Under the pieces are notes generated by a model. That model searched no databases, was not told the DNA's origin, and was given only the letters and a program-made list of their open reading frames with translations. Shown here one piece after another: positions 17,581 to 26,366 of a DNA stretch of 46,363 bases. The DNA comes from Clostridium algoriphilum. GTDB taxonomy: Bacteria; Bacillota; Clostridia; Clostridiales; Clostridiaceae. Every line of letters begins with the position of its first letter. Within the stretch, counting starts at the first letter, position 1. The stretch lies in NCBI RefSeq assembly GCF_020443705.1, contig NZ_JAIZZK010000029.1:1-46363 (forward strand), in the 5' to 3' direction. Position numbers and translations under genes: made by a program.

Positions 17581-18904
17581 AATATTGAAAGATAATCCGA
17601 GAAGGATTACTATGATTATAGTTCTTATTATCTTAATCATAACTTTTAGCTCCTATGTTTATTATAAATATAAAAATAAAACAGTTGTATTGGAGTTTGG
17701 TACCTTTGTTGGAAGTATGTATGATGTTCCTGATTGGCAATCTTATAAAGCCTTAGATGAAGCAATATATAAGTTTGAAGGAGAAAATCCTCGTATTAAG
17801 GTTAAGTATAAAAGTGGAATATTAAAGAGCGATTACTCAGAGCAGTTATCTCAAAATATATTAAAAGGCAATGAACCTGATTTATTTTGCGTTTTGCCTG
17901 GTGATTTTAATACTTTTGCCTCCATTGGAGAATTAAAAAATCTTAGTAATTTAATTAAAGATGATAAAACATTAGATTTATCTAAGCAATATAGTACGGC
18001 CATAAAATCAGGAAAATATCAAGGTTCTCAATTTGCAATTGCAAAAGAAGTAGATCCAGAATTAATGTTTGTAAATAAAACCTTATTAAAAAAGCAGGGA
18101 ATAGAATTACCTAGCGTAGATTGGACATGGAATGATTTTTATGAAATATGCAAGAAAGTAACTCTGGATACAGATAAAGATGGTGTGATAGATCAATTTG
18201 GAACCGTAGGATTTAACTGGCAACAAGCTGTATATACTAACGGTCAGAAGCTTTTTGATACAAATGGTAATAAAGCAACCTTTGATAACGAAGGAGTATC
18301 TGAAGCTATAAAATTTATCATATTACTTAATAAATTAAATAAAAATTATATAGTTAATCTTAAAGATTTTGATGATGGTAAGGTTGCATTTAGACCTTTC
18401 CCATTTTCTACATATAGAGCGTATAAGGTATACCCATATAAAGTAATGAAATATGGACAATTTGAATGGGAGTGTATAAAGTTACCTAAAGGCCCAGAGG
18501 GGAAAAATGCTGGACAACTTAACAGTTTACTATTGGGAATTAGTTCAAGAACAAAACATGAAAAAGAGGCATGGAAATTCTTAAAGTTTTTAACAAATGA
18601 TAAAGATATTCAAATGGATATTTTAAAATATTCTCATGGAATGCCTGTTGTAAAGGAAGTACTGGAATCAAGGGAAACTGATAAAGAACTCTCTAAGTAT
18701 AATATAGAAGGAAAAATATTTATTAATAAGAAGGCTTTAAGCCAAGTAGTAGAACAATCTATTGTAACACCAAGTTTTCATAAATATGAGGAAGGTATGG
18801 ATATTGCCGATAAGGACATATTTCAATTAATTAATAGTGGGGCAGATGTCCAAGAGGCATTAACCAAATTAAACTATAAATTAAATGAATTTCTTAAACC
18901 ATAG
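17570..18904 (+). CDS. membrane-tethered family 1 sugar-binding protein
   Basis: 444 aa. An N-terminal membrane anchor (about 15-35, MIIVLIILIITFSSYVYYKY) has no lipobox cysteine, so the protein is held by an uncleaved helix rather than by lipid. The rest is an SBP_bac_1-type fold, as in ABC importers of oligosaccharides (ILKGNEPDLFCVLPGDFNTF, DWTWNDFYEICKKVT). No ABC permease or ATPase gene accompanies it. The TTG start at 17570 gives a basic N-terminus before the helix; ATG 17612 with AGAAGGA is an alternative. It overlaps the regulator gene, which suggests a role as ligand receptor for the kinase rather than as a transporter subunit. Confidence 0.85.
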   Translation: MKIRILKDNPRRITMIIVLIILIITFSSYVYYKYKNKTVVLEFGTFVGSMYDVPDWQSYKALDEAIYKFEGENPRIKVKYKSGILKSDYSEQLSQNILKGNEPDLFCVLPGDFNTFASIGELKNLSNLIKDDKTLDLSKQYSTAIKSGKYQGSQFAIAKEVDPELMFVNKTLLKKQGIELPSVDWTWNDFYEICKKVTLDTDKDGVIDQFGTVGFNWQQAVYTNGQKLFDTNGNKATFDNEGVSEAIKFIILLNKLNKNYIVNLKDFDDGKVAFRPFPFSTYRAYKVYPYKVMKYGQFEWECIKLPKGPEGKNAGQLNSLLLGISSRTKHEKEAWKFLKFLTNDKDIQMDILKYSHGMPVVKEVLESRETDKELSKYNIEGKIFINKKALSQVVEQSIVTPSFHKYEEGMDIADKDIFQLINSGADVQEALTKLNYKLNEFLKP

Positions 18905-18925
18905 CTAAATATTAGGAGGAAGCAA

Positions 18926-19870
18926 ATGCCTAAAAAAACTATTGTAACAATTTTAATAATTTTAATGGTTTTATTCACAGGTGTACTCAGTGTATATTTG
19001 AGCTTTATGAAGGATTCTCCATTTGGTGAAAAAAGATTAAAGTTTGGTGCAACCTATATGAATATGAATAATCCGTATTTTGTTAAATTAAATGATGGTA
19101 TAAAAAAGACTGTTGAAAATCAGAATGGAAAACTCATTGCACTGGATGCCCAACTTGAAGTATCAAAACAAATATCTCAAGTTGATGATCTAATAGCTCA
19201 AAAAGTGGATGTTATATTTTTAAATACTGTAGATTGGAAAGGAATAAAGCCAGCACTTATAGCTGCAAAAAAAGCTAAAATACCTGTTATAGTTATTGAT
19301 TCTCCCGTTTTTGATGATGGCCTAGTTGATTGCACGGTGGTTTCAGAAAATTATAATGCAGGAGTTTTATGTGCAAAAGATTTAGTAGCAAAGTTAAAGG
19401 GCAAAGGAAATGTTGTTATTATCGAACATCCAACTGCTAAATCAGCTATTCAAAGAATTCAAGGTTTTGAGGATACTATAAAAAAATATGGTGAGATTAA
19501 GGTTGTTGAACGAAAATCGTCAAATGGTCAACTTGAATTAGCTATGGAAGTTATGGATAGTGTAATTCAAACTAATAAACACATAGATGCTGTTATGTGT
19601 CTTAATGATCCAACAGCGCTCGGGGTTATTGCAGCTTTAGAGAATAATAAAAAAAATAATAGTGTGTATATTTACGGAGTAGATGGAGCTGATGATGCTT
19701 TAGCAATGATTGAAAACGAAAAACTTACAGCAACGGCAGCACAGTCACCAGATATAATTGGAAAGACTGCTGCAGAAACTGCTTTAAAAAAGTTGAAAGG
19801 AATAAAAATTGAAAAGTATATAAACGTTCCTGTAAAATTGGTTAATAAGTCAAATTTGGTGTACCCATAA
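18926..19870 (+). CDS. membrane-tethered periplasmic-binding-protein-like (RbsB/XylF type) sugar receptor
   Basis: 314 aa. A single N-terminal membrane helix (about 5-26) without lipobox is followed by a type 1 periplasmic-binding fold (FGATYMNMNNPYF, IFLNTVDWKGIKPAL, IPVIVIDSPVF, CLNDPTALGVIAAL, YGVDGADDALAMI). This family binds monosaccharides such as ribose, xylose or fructose. The ribosome binding site AGGAGGAAGC is strong. With the preceding family 1 protein it gives the kinase two possible receptors, one for oligosaccharides and one for monosaccharides (inference). Membrane-anchored proteins of this type are known to act with kinases in clostridia, for example XylFII with LytS for xylose. 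A truncated remnant of this gene lies at 26232-26328. Confidence 0.88.
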   Translation: MPKKTIVTILIILMVLFTGVLSVYLSFMKDSPFGEKRLKFGATYMNMNNPYFVKLNDGIKKTVENQNGKLIALDAQLEVSKQISQVDDLIAQKVDVIFLNTVDWKGIKPALIAAKKAKIPVIVIDSPVFDDGLVDCTVVSENYNAGVLCAKDLVAKLKGKGNVVIIEHPTAKSAIQRIQGFEDTIKKYGEIKVVERKSSNGQLELAMEVMDSVIQTNKHIDAVMCLNDPTALGVIAALENNKKNNSVYIYGVDGADDALAMIENEKLTATAAQSPDIIGKTAAETALKKLKGIKIEKYINVPVKLVNKSNLVYP

Positions 19871-19892
19871 AGCTATGGGTACACTATTTTTT
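19859..19892 (+). terminator. terminator after the sensor operon
   Basis: GTGTACCCATA pairs perfectly with TATGGGTACAC around a 4-base loop and is followed by a T-run. The stop codon lies in the hairpin. A near-copy is found at 26311-26349. Confidence 0.93.
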
Positions 19893-19957
19893 ATGTTAAA
19901 AGGTTTTAGATTTGTAATAATAGTTGGATTTAAAACAATATATCTGTTTGAATTGGG

Positions 19958-20020
19958 TGACAATTGCGATAAGTCAGATGACAAAATTTAGGTTAAAAGA
20001 TTACTGTGATATTAGTTATT
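19958..20020 (+). promoter_or_regulatory. fructan-regulon promoter 2: two 21-bp-spaced TGACAA sites
   Basis: TGACAA at 19958 and 19979 start 21 bp apart, the second reading TGACAAAATTTAGG as in the other two arrays. The -10 expected 36 bp after the second start is poor here (GTTATT at 20015, or TATTAG at 20010), so this promoter may be weak. It precedes the GH32 gene at 20125. No cre-like site is seen. Confidence 0.55.
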
Positions 20021-20124
20021 ACCTACAGATATTTATCAAAAAAGGTAATATGTAAGCTCTGAGAAAATTATATTAGTATTAGGTATACTCTTATTAAAAC
20101 TATATATAATAAGGAGGAAAAAGT

Positions 20125-22659
20125 GTGAAAGCTAAAAGTATATTAAAGGTTTTATTAACGTTAGCGTCATTCTTAATTTTAACCGGTATTATAATAATTC
20201 CGGCTTTAGCAGCGGCTACCTACGATGAAAACTACAGGTCACAGTTTCATTTCACTTCTCCTGAAAACTGGATTAACGACCCTAACGGCATGGTTTACTA
20301 TTCGGGAGAATACCACCTATTCTATCAGTACCACCCTTATGACACTGTATGGGGACCTATGCATTGGGGGCATGCAGTAAGTACTGACATGGTAAAGTGG
20401 ACAAATCTTCCTATCGGATTATACCCTGATGAATTGGGAGATATATTCTCAGGTAGTGCTGTAGTTGATACAAACAATACCTCAGGCTTTCAAACTGGAA
20501 CTGAGAAGGTAATGATTTCCATATTTACACATAACGGTCCTTCTGGACAGCATCAGAGTATTGCATACAGCAATGATAAAGGAAGGACTTGGACTAAATA
20601 TGATGGAAACCCTGTAATAACTAACCCTGGTATAGCTGATTTCCGTGATCCAAAGGTTTCATGGAACTCACAAATCAACAAGTGGGTTATGGTGATTGCT
20701 GCACATGACAGAGTAAAATTCTATACTTCACCTAATTTAAAGAACTGGACTTTTGCCAGCGACTTTGGAGCCGCTGCGGGAAACCACGGTGGTGTTTGGG
20801 AATGTCCTGATATATTTCCACTTCAGCTTGACGGTGGAGCCACTACTAAATGGGTTCTTACTGTAAACGAAAATCCTGGTGCGCCAGCAGGTGGCTCAGG
20901 CACCCAGTACTTTGTGGGTGATTTCAACGGAATCACATTTACAAACTCAAACCCTGATGCAACAGCATTATGGCTTGACTTTGGCAAGGATAACTATGCA
21001 GGCGTAAGCTGGTCCAATACTCCAGACGGAAGGCGCAACTTTATCGGGTGGATGAGCAACTGGAACTATGCACAGGATACACCTACAACACCTTGGAGAA
21101 GCGCGTTTACAGCACCACGTACACTGTCGCTTAAGACTTTTCCAAACGGCCAATTTGTAGTTCAGGATTTTGTAAATGAAATTGCTACCTATCGTGGAAC
21201 AGCTACGACATTTACAAACCAGACAATTACACCCGGAAGCAATATTTTGTCGGGAATTTCCAGCAAACAATTTGAAGTTGTAGCGGAATTTCAGGATTCT
21301 ACTGCCACTGCATTCGAGTATGGATTTAAGGTACGTAAGGGAGGAACGAACTTCACAACCATAGGCTATAATAGATCTGTGCCTGAAATCTTTGTGGACC
21401 GGAGATCCTCAGGAAATGTCGGCTTCAATCCTGATTTCCCAAGTTCAAACGCACAGAGCATGGGAGCTCAGAATGGTAAGGTAAAGATGAGATTTTTAGT
21501 AGACTGGTCATCAGTTGAAGTGTTGGGGAATGACGGTGTCGCTTCTATAACTGATCAGATTTTCCCGAATTCTACTGATATGGGTATGGAACTTTATTCT
21601 ATAGGTGGGAATGTAACATTAAACTCATTAACGTTCTATCCAATTAATTCAAATGCAAAGTCAAACATTCCAGCGGATAAATTTACTACAAACTGCGGAA
21701 CCTTTAGTGGAAAAAGCGGAATCTGGGCAGCTAACACTGAGGGTATGGTTGGCAACAGCAATGGTAATGGAAATGGATTTGCAATCTCAACGGCAGCTTC
21801 ACAATCAAACTTTACGTATTCGGGTGATATAAGAGTAGGATCAGGTGGAGCAGGCTCATTGGTATTCAGGGCTAACTCAACTGCTACTACAGGATATGTA
21901 GCGAATATTGATTCAAATAATGGCCTGGTAAAGCTTTGGAAAATAGGCGGAGGCGTACTCGGCCAATATCAGACAACAATTAAAAAACATCTTCTTTATA
22001 ATTTGAAGGTTATAGCTAACGGTAACAATATAAAGGTATACTATAATGGTGGCTCAGTGCCTGTTATAGATGTAAATGATTCAAGCTATGTAAGCGGTTA
22101 CTTTGGCCTCAATGCCTGGAACGGAAAATCAGTATTCCAGAATGTTAACTATTCAAATAGCACTAAGCTTCCAGCAGCTGGATTTAGCACTAACCTGCCT
22201 GGTTCATGGACAGCTACAAATGGAACATGGACATTAACAAATGCTGGACAACAAGGAACCTTTGCAGGCGGAGACGCATTTTATATGTCTTCAAGCCGGA
22301 CTACAACGGACTTCAATTTAGAAGGTGACCTTAAGGTAACTGGTGGCGGAGCAGCAGGCCTTATGTTCAGGGCAAGTTCAAACGGTTCAACCGGTTATGT
22401 TGCCAACGTTGATGCAACAAACCAGTGCGTTAAGCTGTGGAAAACAGGAGTTGGACAAATCGGTATTTACAATACAGCAATCAGGCAGAATACCGTATAC
22501 CATCTAAAGGTTGTTGGTAGCGGAAGTAACATCCAGGTGTTTTTCAATAACGGAGCATCCCCTGTCATAAATATCAATGATGGAACATACACCAGAGGAT
22601 ATTGTGGATTCAATGTATGGAATGGTACATCTGTATTCCAGCATGTTTATAAAAATTAG
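20125..22659 (+). CDS. secreted GH32 fructanase with two CBM66-like modules
   Basis: Extracellular fructan hydrolase, 844 aa from GTG 20125 behind AAGGAGG. The signal peptide ends near ALAAA (about 30). GH32 catalytic residues are intact: D52 in NDPNG, D175 in FRDPKV and E226 in ECPDI. The beta-sandwich (about 350-510) is followed by two homologous modules (about 515-685 and 690-844). These share GYVANIDSNNGLVKLWK and GYVANVDATNQCVKLWK and resemble CBM66 or related concanavalin-like modules. An exo-acting levanase or inulinase is likely. The base composition is visibly richer in G and C than in the neighbours (for example 20760-21130 and 22190-22560), a sign of acquisition from another lineage. 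It shares its product class, but not its module sequences, with the GH32 enzyme at 12218. Confidence 0.92.
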   Translation: MKAKSILKVLLTLASFLILTGIIIIPALAAATYDENYRSQFHFTSPENWINDPNGMVYYSGEYHLFYQYHPYDTVWGPMHWGHAVSTDMVKWTNLPIGLYPDELGDIFSGSAVVDTNNTSGFQTGTEKVMISIFTHNGPSGQHQSIAYSNDKGRTWTKYDGNPVITNPGIADFRDPKVSWNSQINKWVMVIAAHDRVKFYTSPNLKNWTFASDFGAAAGNHGGVWECPDIFPLQLDGGATTKWVLTVNENPGAPAGGSGTQYFVGDFNGITFTNSNPDATALWLDFGKDNYAGVSWSNTPDGRRNFIGWMSNWNYAQDTPTTPWRSAFTAPRTLSLKTFPNGQFVVQDFVNEIATYRGTATTFTNQTITPGSNILSGISSKQFEVVAEFQDSTATAFEYGFKVRKGGTNFTTIGYNRSVPEIFVDRRSSGNVGFNPDFPSSNAQSMGAQNGKVKMRFLVDWSSVEVLGNDGVASITDQIFPNSTDMGMELYSIGGNVTLNSLTFYPINSNAKSNIPADKFTTNCGTFSGKSGIWAANTEGMVGNSNGNGNGFAISTAASQSNFTYSGDIRVGSGGAGSLVFRANSTATTGYVANIDSNNGLVKLWKIGGGVLGQYQTTIKKHLLYNLKVIANGNNIKVYYNGGSVPVIDVNDSSYVSGYFGLNAWNGKSVFQNVNYSNSTKLPAAGFSTNLPGSWTATNGTWTLTNAGQQGTFAGGDAFYMSSSRTTTDFNLEGDLKVTGGGAAGLMFRASSNGSTGYVANVDATNQCVKLWKTGVGQIGIYNTAIRQNTVYHLKVVGSGSNIQVFFNNGASPVININDGTYTRGYCGFNVWNGTSVFQHVYKN

Positions 22660-22698
22660 CAATAAGTACTTTTAAATAGTCGGATAAAAGTAATAGTT

Positions 22699-22738
22699 AA
22701 CAATTCAGGTACTGCAAAGCAGTACCTGAATTGTTATT
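22699..22738 (+). terminator. terminator after the second GH32 gene
   Basis: A 17-bp perfect stem (AACAATTCAGGTACTGC and its complement) with an AAA loop is followed by a modest T-rich stretch (TTATTT). The rest of this gap, to 23072, holds the levansucrase promoter and a leader of about 190 bases. Confidence 0.8.
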
Positions 22739-22851
22739 TGAAAGTTAATTCCTCTGCTAAAGGAATAAGACAAAATTCAAGTTTCTCAATCTCCATTTAT
22801 CTTTTTACTATCACATATGAATTACACTATCTGTACAATTCGACAAAAAAA

Positions 22852-22880
22852 TTGCAATTATTAGTTAGGTGTGGTATCAT
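22852..22880 (+). promoter_or_regulatory. sigma-A promoter of levansucrase
   Basis: TTGCAA (22852-22857), 17 bp, TATCAT (22875-22880). There is no 21-bp TGACAA pair here, only a single CGACAA at 22841, so this gene seems to be outside the array-controlled set. Confidence 0.65.
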
Positions 22881-23031
22881 TCCCACATAGGAGTAATTTA
22901 GAATAAATAAGTAATTATAAACATTATTAATATGTGTCCTTAATTGGACTCACTACAATGAATATTATTTATTGTACAAGCTAACAGTCAAAATCCATGT
23001 TAAAGAGAAGTTTCTAATAAAAAAAATGAGA

Positions 23032-23053
23032 AAACATTTGTTATCAAATGTTT
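23032..23053 (+). promoter_or_regulatory. hairpin just upstream of the levansucrase ribosome binding site
   Basis: AAACATTTG and CAAATGTTT form a perfect 9-bp stem with a TTAT loop. It ends about 5 bases before AAGAGGAG, where it could affect translation or mRNA stability. There is no T-run, so it is not a normal terminator. Confidence 0.55.
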
Positions 23054-23072
23054 CAAAAAGAGGAGAATATGC

Positions 23073-24524
23073 ATGAATATAAAAAATGTTATCAAACAAT
23101 CAACAGTATTCACTTTAACTGCAGCATTACTTTTAGGAGGACCTGGATCTCTAGCTTTTGCCAAGAACGTTAGTGCAGATTACAAAGAAACTTATGATAC
23201 TTCCCATATGACTCGTTCTGACATGCTGAAAATACCTGAACAACAAAAAAGTGAACAATTTAAGGTTCCACAATTTGATTTCTCAACAATAAAAAATATC
23301 GAATCAGCAAAAGGTAAAGACAAAGATGGCAATACGATTGATTTAGATGTTTGGGATAGCTGGCCACTTCAGAATGCTGATGGAACAGTTGCAAATTATA
23401 AGGGCTACAATATTAATTTTGCACTAGCAGGAGACCCTAAAAATCCAAGCGATACGTTTGTTCACATTTTCTATCAAAAAATCGGAGACACATCCATTGA
23501 TAGTTGGAAAAGTGCAGGTAGAGCATTTAAGGATACCGATAAAGAAGTTCCAAATGATGCTTTTCTAAAAGATCAAAAAGAAGAATGGTCAGGTTCTGCA
23601 ACTTTAACATCTGATGGAGAAGTTCGTTTATTTTATACAGATAGACAGTCACCTAATGCACCTACTTATGGTAAACAAATTTTAACAACAGCTCAAGTAA
23701 ATTTATCTCAGCCAACTGCGGATACCTTGAAAGTTGATGGCGTAGAAGATCAAAAATCTATCTTTGACGGAGCAGACGGTGAAATGTATCAAAATGTTTT
23801 ACAAAGTGTGGGAGTGGATAAGGACAATCATACATTTAGAGATCCCCACTATGTTGAAGAAAATGGTCATAAATACCTTGTTTTTGAAGCTAATACTGGA
23901 ACAAAAGATGGGTACCAAGGAGAGAAATCTCTATATAATCAAGCTTACTATGGTTCAAGTAATGCCTTTTTCCAAACTGAAAAAAGTAAATTGTTGCAAA
24001 GCCCTAAAAAAGATTATGCCTCTGTAGCCAATGGTGCACTAGGTATAATTGAAATAAATGATGATTATACTCTAAAAAAAGTAATGAAACCATTGATTAC
24101 ATCTAATACAATAACAGATGAAATTGAACGAGCTAATGTATTTAAAATGAATGGTAAATGGTATTTGTTCACAGATTCTAGAGGATCTAAAATGACTATT
24201 GATGGAGTAGGCGATAAAGATGTATACATGTTAGGATTTGTAGCCGATTCATTAACAGGACCATACAAACCATTAAATAAAACCGGTCTTGTATTAAGCA
24301 TGGATCAAGACCCTATGGATCCAACGTTCACATACTCTCACTTTGCTGTACCACAAGCAAAAGGTAATAATGTGGTCATTACAAGTTATATGACGAACAG
24401 AGGTTTCTTTGCAGACAAAAAATCTACCTTTGCTCCAAGCTTTTTAATGAACATCAAAGGAGAAAAAACATCGGTTGTACCAAATAGCATCCTTCCACAA
24501 GGACAACTGACAACTAATAAATAA
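23073..24524 (+). CDS. sacB: levansucrase (GH68)
   Basis: Secreted fructosyltransferase, 483 aa, the usual GH68 length. It splits sucrose and polymerises fructose into levan while releasing glucose. The signal peptide ends at about AFA (30). The catalytic residues are in place: nucleophile D95 in DVWDSWPLQ, transition-state stabiliser D257 in TFRDPHY and acid/base E352 in DEIERANVF, with spacings close to those of the Bacillus subtilis enzyme. It has its own sigma-A promoter and a long leader with a hairpin. The neighbouring levanases and PTS would recover fructose from the polymer it makes. Confidence 0.96.
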   Translation: MNIKNVIKQSTVFTLTAALLLGGPGSLAFAKNVSADYKETYDTSHMTRSDMLKIPEQQKSEQFKVPQFDFSTIKNIESAKGKDKDGNTIDLDVWDSWPLQNADGTVANYKGYNINFALAGDPKNPSDTFVHIFYQKIGDTSIDSWKSAGRAFKDTDKEVPNDAFLKDQKEEWSGSATLTSDGEVRLFYTDRQSPNAPTYGKQILTTAQVNLSQPTADTLKVDGVEDQKSIFDGADGEMYQNVLQSVGVDKDNHTFRDPHYVEENGHKYLVFEANTGTKDGYQGEKSLYNQAYYGSSNAFFQTEKSKLLQSPKKDYASVANGALGIIEINDDYTLKKVMKPLITSNTITDEIERANVFKMNGKWYLFTDSRGSKMTIDGVGDKDVYMLGFVADSLTGPYKPLNKTGLVLSMDQDPMDPTFTYSHFAVPQAKGNNVVITSYMTNRGFFADKKSTFAPSFLMNIKGEKTSVVPNSILPQGQLTTNK

Positions 24525-24598
24525 TGAACTGAGAAAATAAGTCAGTGATTAAAAAGTAAAAACACAATTAGGAATAAAATAATTGTCAGTTTTGATAC

Positions 24599-24636
24599 AA
24601 ATCCAGTATAATTTTAAACTATACTGGATTTTTTTA
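24599..24636 (+). terminator. terminator after levansucrase
   Basis: A 12-bp stem AAATCCAGTATA/TATACTGGATTT is followed by a run of T. The lipoprotein gene at 24714 therefore needs its own promoter or read-through. Confidence 0.9.
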
Positions 24637-24713
24637 TTTCACAATAAAGTTTAAAGAATATGCTCATAGCAAGGAATTAAATAAAGTGCTTTTTAAAAGG
24701 AGAGATAAGCAGG

Positions 24714-26183
24714 ATGACAAAAAAAACAGTTCCTATGCTTTTTATCATATTGATAGGATTAATGTTATCAGGATGTGGAAGCGTTAATCAAGATGGATTA
24801 TCTATATTCCCAAAATCAAAACAAAGCTGGGTAGGAGATCCTATGCCTTTTTTTGATGGTAAGAACTTTCAAGTGTTTTATTTGGAAGACCTCAGAAATG
24901 GTGATGCGGGATATCATCCATGGAGCTTATTTACAACCAATAATTTTTACAGTTATAAAAACGTAAATAATGTTATCCCATATTCTCAAAATACATCGGA
25001 TCAAGATATTGCATTAGGTACCGGTTCTGTAATAAAAGATAAGGACGGGTTATATCATGCTTTCTATACAGGACATAATCCAACGAAAGTACCGAAAGAA
25101 GCAATTATGAGTGCTACAAGCAAGGACCTTAAAAATTGGACTAAGATACCAGCAGACACATTTTTTCCTTCAGAGCAGTATTCTGCTGATGATTTTAGAG
25201 ATCCGTATGTTATTTATAATGAGGATTATAAACAATATTGGATGCTTATAACAACTAGACAAAACAATAAGGGTGTAATAGCATTATATCAATCACCGGA
25301 TCTGAAAAAATGGACAGATGAAGGTGTTTTATTTACAAATGATATGGGTAATGATTCAAATATGGAATGCCCTACCTTGATTAAATACGGAGAGTATTGG
25401 TATTTAACTTTCTCCGATCAGTTAGAAAAACGTGTTGTTCATTACAGAATAGCAAAGGATTCAAGGGGACCATTTAATAAGCCAGAACTGGATTATTTTG
25501 ACGGTAACGGTTTTTATGCAGGAAGACTTGAAAAGGATTCTAAGAATCTGTATTTGTTTGGGTGGACACCAACAAAAGTGGATTATGATGACTCAAAGAA
25601 TTATGACTGGGCAGGGAACTTAGTAGTACACCAGATTAAGCAGAAAGAAAACGGTGAACTTTATCCTTCTCCTATTGAGAAAATCGTAAAAAAATTCAAT
25701 CACTCTGTTAAGCTTGATGCACTTACTCAAACTCAAACAATAAAAGCTTCCAAGCGGGATTATTCTTTTTCGGGAAAGGGTTATGAGGTAGTAACTTTCC
25801 CAGAAATTGAAGGAATAAATAAAATTACAGGAAAAATAAAGATCAAATCTAAAACCAGCAGATTTGGGTTTATGTTTGATGTGGGAAAAGATAGCATTTC
25901 TCCTCTAAATATTGTTATTAACAATGAAACAAAGCAACTCGAATTCTATAACGTACCAACTGATAAAATTTTAAGTTCAGATCCTCAATCAGTAATGCCA
26001 CTGGAATTTAAAGAAAATGATACTTTGGATTTTACATTGCTGACAGATGATTCAGTTTCTGTTCTATACATAAACAATAAAGCTGCGTTAAGTTCACGGA
26101 TGTTTACTATGAAAAATCATATATGGGGAATATTTTCAATAGATAGTAATGTTGTATTTAAAGATTTGAAGCTAAGTAAATAA
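24714..26183 (+). CDS. GH32-like surface lipoprotein (putative fructan hydrolase or transferase)
   Basis: 489 aa. A lipoprotein signal with lipobox LSGC (C21) anchors it to the outer face of the membrane. The body is a five-bladed propeller of the GH32/GH68 clan: WVGDPMPFF puts the candidate nucleophile at D42, DDFRDPYVIY supplies the RDP motif and MECPTLI the acid/base glutamate. A C-terminal beta-sandwich (about 340-489) follows. The nucleophile block reads GDPMP instead of NDPNG, so it belongs to a divergent branch and its specificity is open: endo-levanase, fructotransferase or oligosaccharide trimming are all possible. Its position between levansucrase and the fructose PTS argues for work on levan at the cell surface. 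Confidence 0.85.
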   Translation: MTKKTVPMLFIILIGLMLSGCGSVNQDGLSIFPKSKQSWVGDPMPFFDGKNFQVFYLEDLRNGDAGYHPWSLFTTNNFYSYKNVNNVIPYSQNTSDQDIALGTGSVIKDKDGLYHAFYTGHNPTKVPKEAIMSATSKDLKNWTKIPADTFFPSEQYSADDFRDPYVIYNEDYKQYWMLITTRQNNKGVIALYQSPDLKKWTDEGVLFTNDMGNDSNMECPTLIKYGEYWYLTFSDQLEKRVVHYRIAKDSRGPFNKPELDYFDGNGFYAGRLEKDSKNLYLFGWTPTKVDYDDSKNYDWAGNLVVHQIKQKENGELYPSPIEKIVKKFNHSVKLDALTQTQTIKASKRDYSFSGKGYEVVTFPEIEGINKITGKIKIKSKTSRFGFMFDVGKDSISPLNIVINNETKQLEFYNVPTDKILSSDPQSVMPLEFKENDTLDFTLLTDDSVSVLYINNKAALSSRMFTMKNHIWGIFSIDSNVVFKDLKLSK

Positions 26184-26231
26184 GAATGTAGTCTATATTT
26201 AGCTAAGTCTAATTAGGTAGTGGGACAATCG

Positions 26232-26328
26232 ATTGCAATAATTTTAATTGTTTTATTTAAGGGTAATCAGTGTATATTTAAGTTAACGTATGTGTAGAAT
26301 TAATAAATTGAAAATGGTGTACCCATAA
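26232..26328 (+). pseudogene. internally deleted remnant of the tethered sugar-receptor gene
   Basis: 26232-26284 aligns with the start of the receptor gene at 18926 (shared ATAATTTTAAT, GGTTTTATT-like and CAGTGTATATTT). 26293-26328 aligns with its end (TTAATAA followed by ATGGTGTACCCATAA). About 800 coding bases between the two parts are gone. The terminator and the array promoter beyond it are also duplicated from 19859-20020. Confidence 0.75.
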
Positions 26329-26349
26329 GCTTTGGGTACACCATTTTCT
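26311..26349 (+). terminator. terminator duplicated from the sensor operon
   Basis: A 15-bp perfect stem AAAATGGTGTACCCA/TGGGTACACCATTTT encloses a 7-base loop. It ends the lipoprotein transcript and contains the stop codon of the receptor remnant. Confidence 0.88.
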
Positions 26350-26366
26350 ATGTTATAGGGATTTAA

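Noticed and set aside
22881-23072. RAT antiterminator site for a SacY/SacT-type protein before levansucrase
   Set aside because: No match to the conserved ribonucleic antiterminator sequence and no terminator overlapping it; no antiterminator protein gene nearby.
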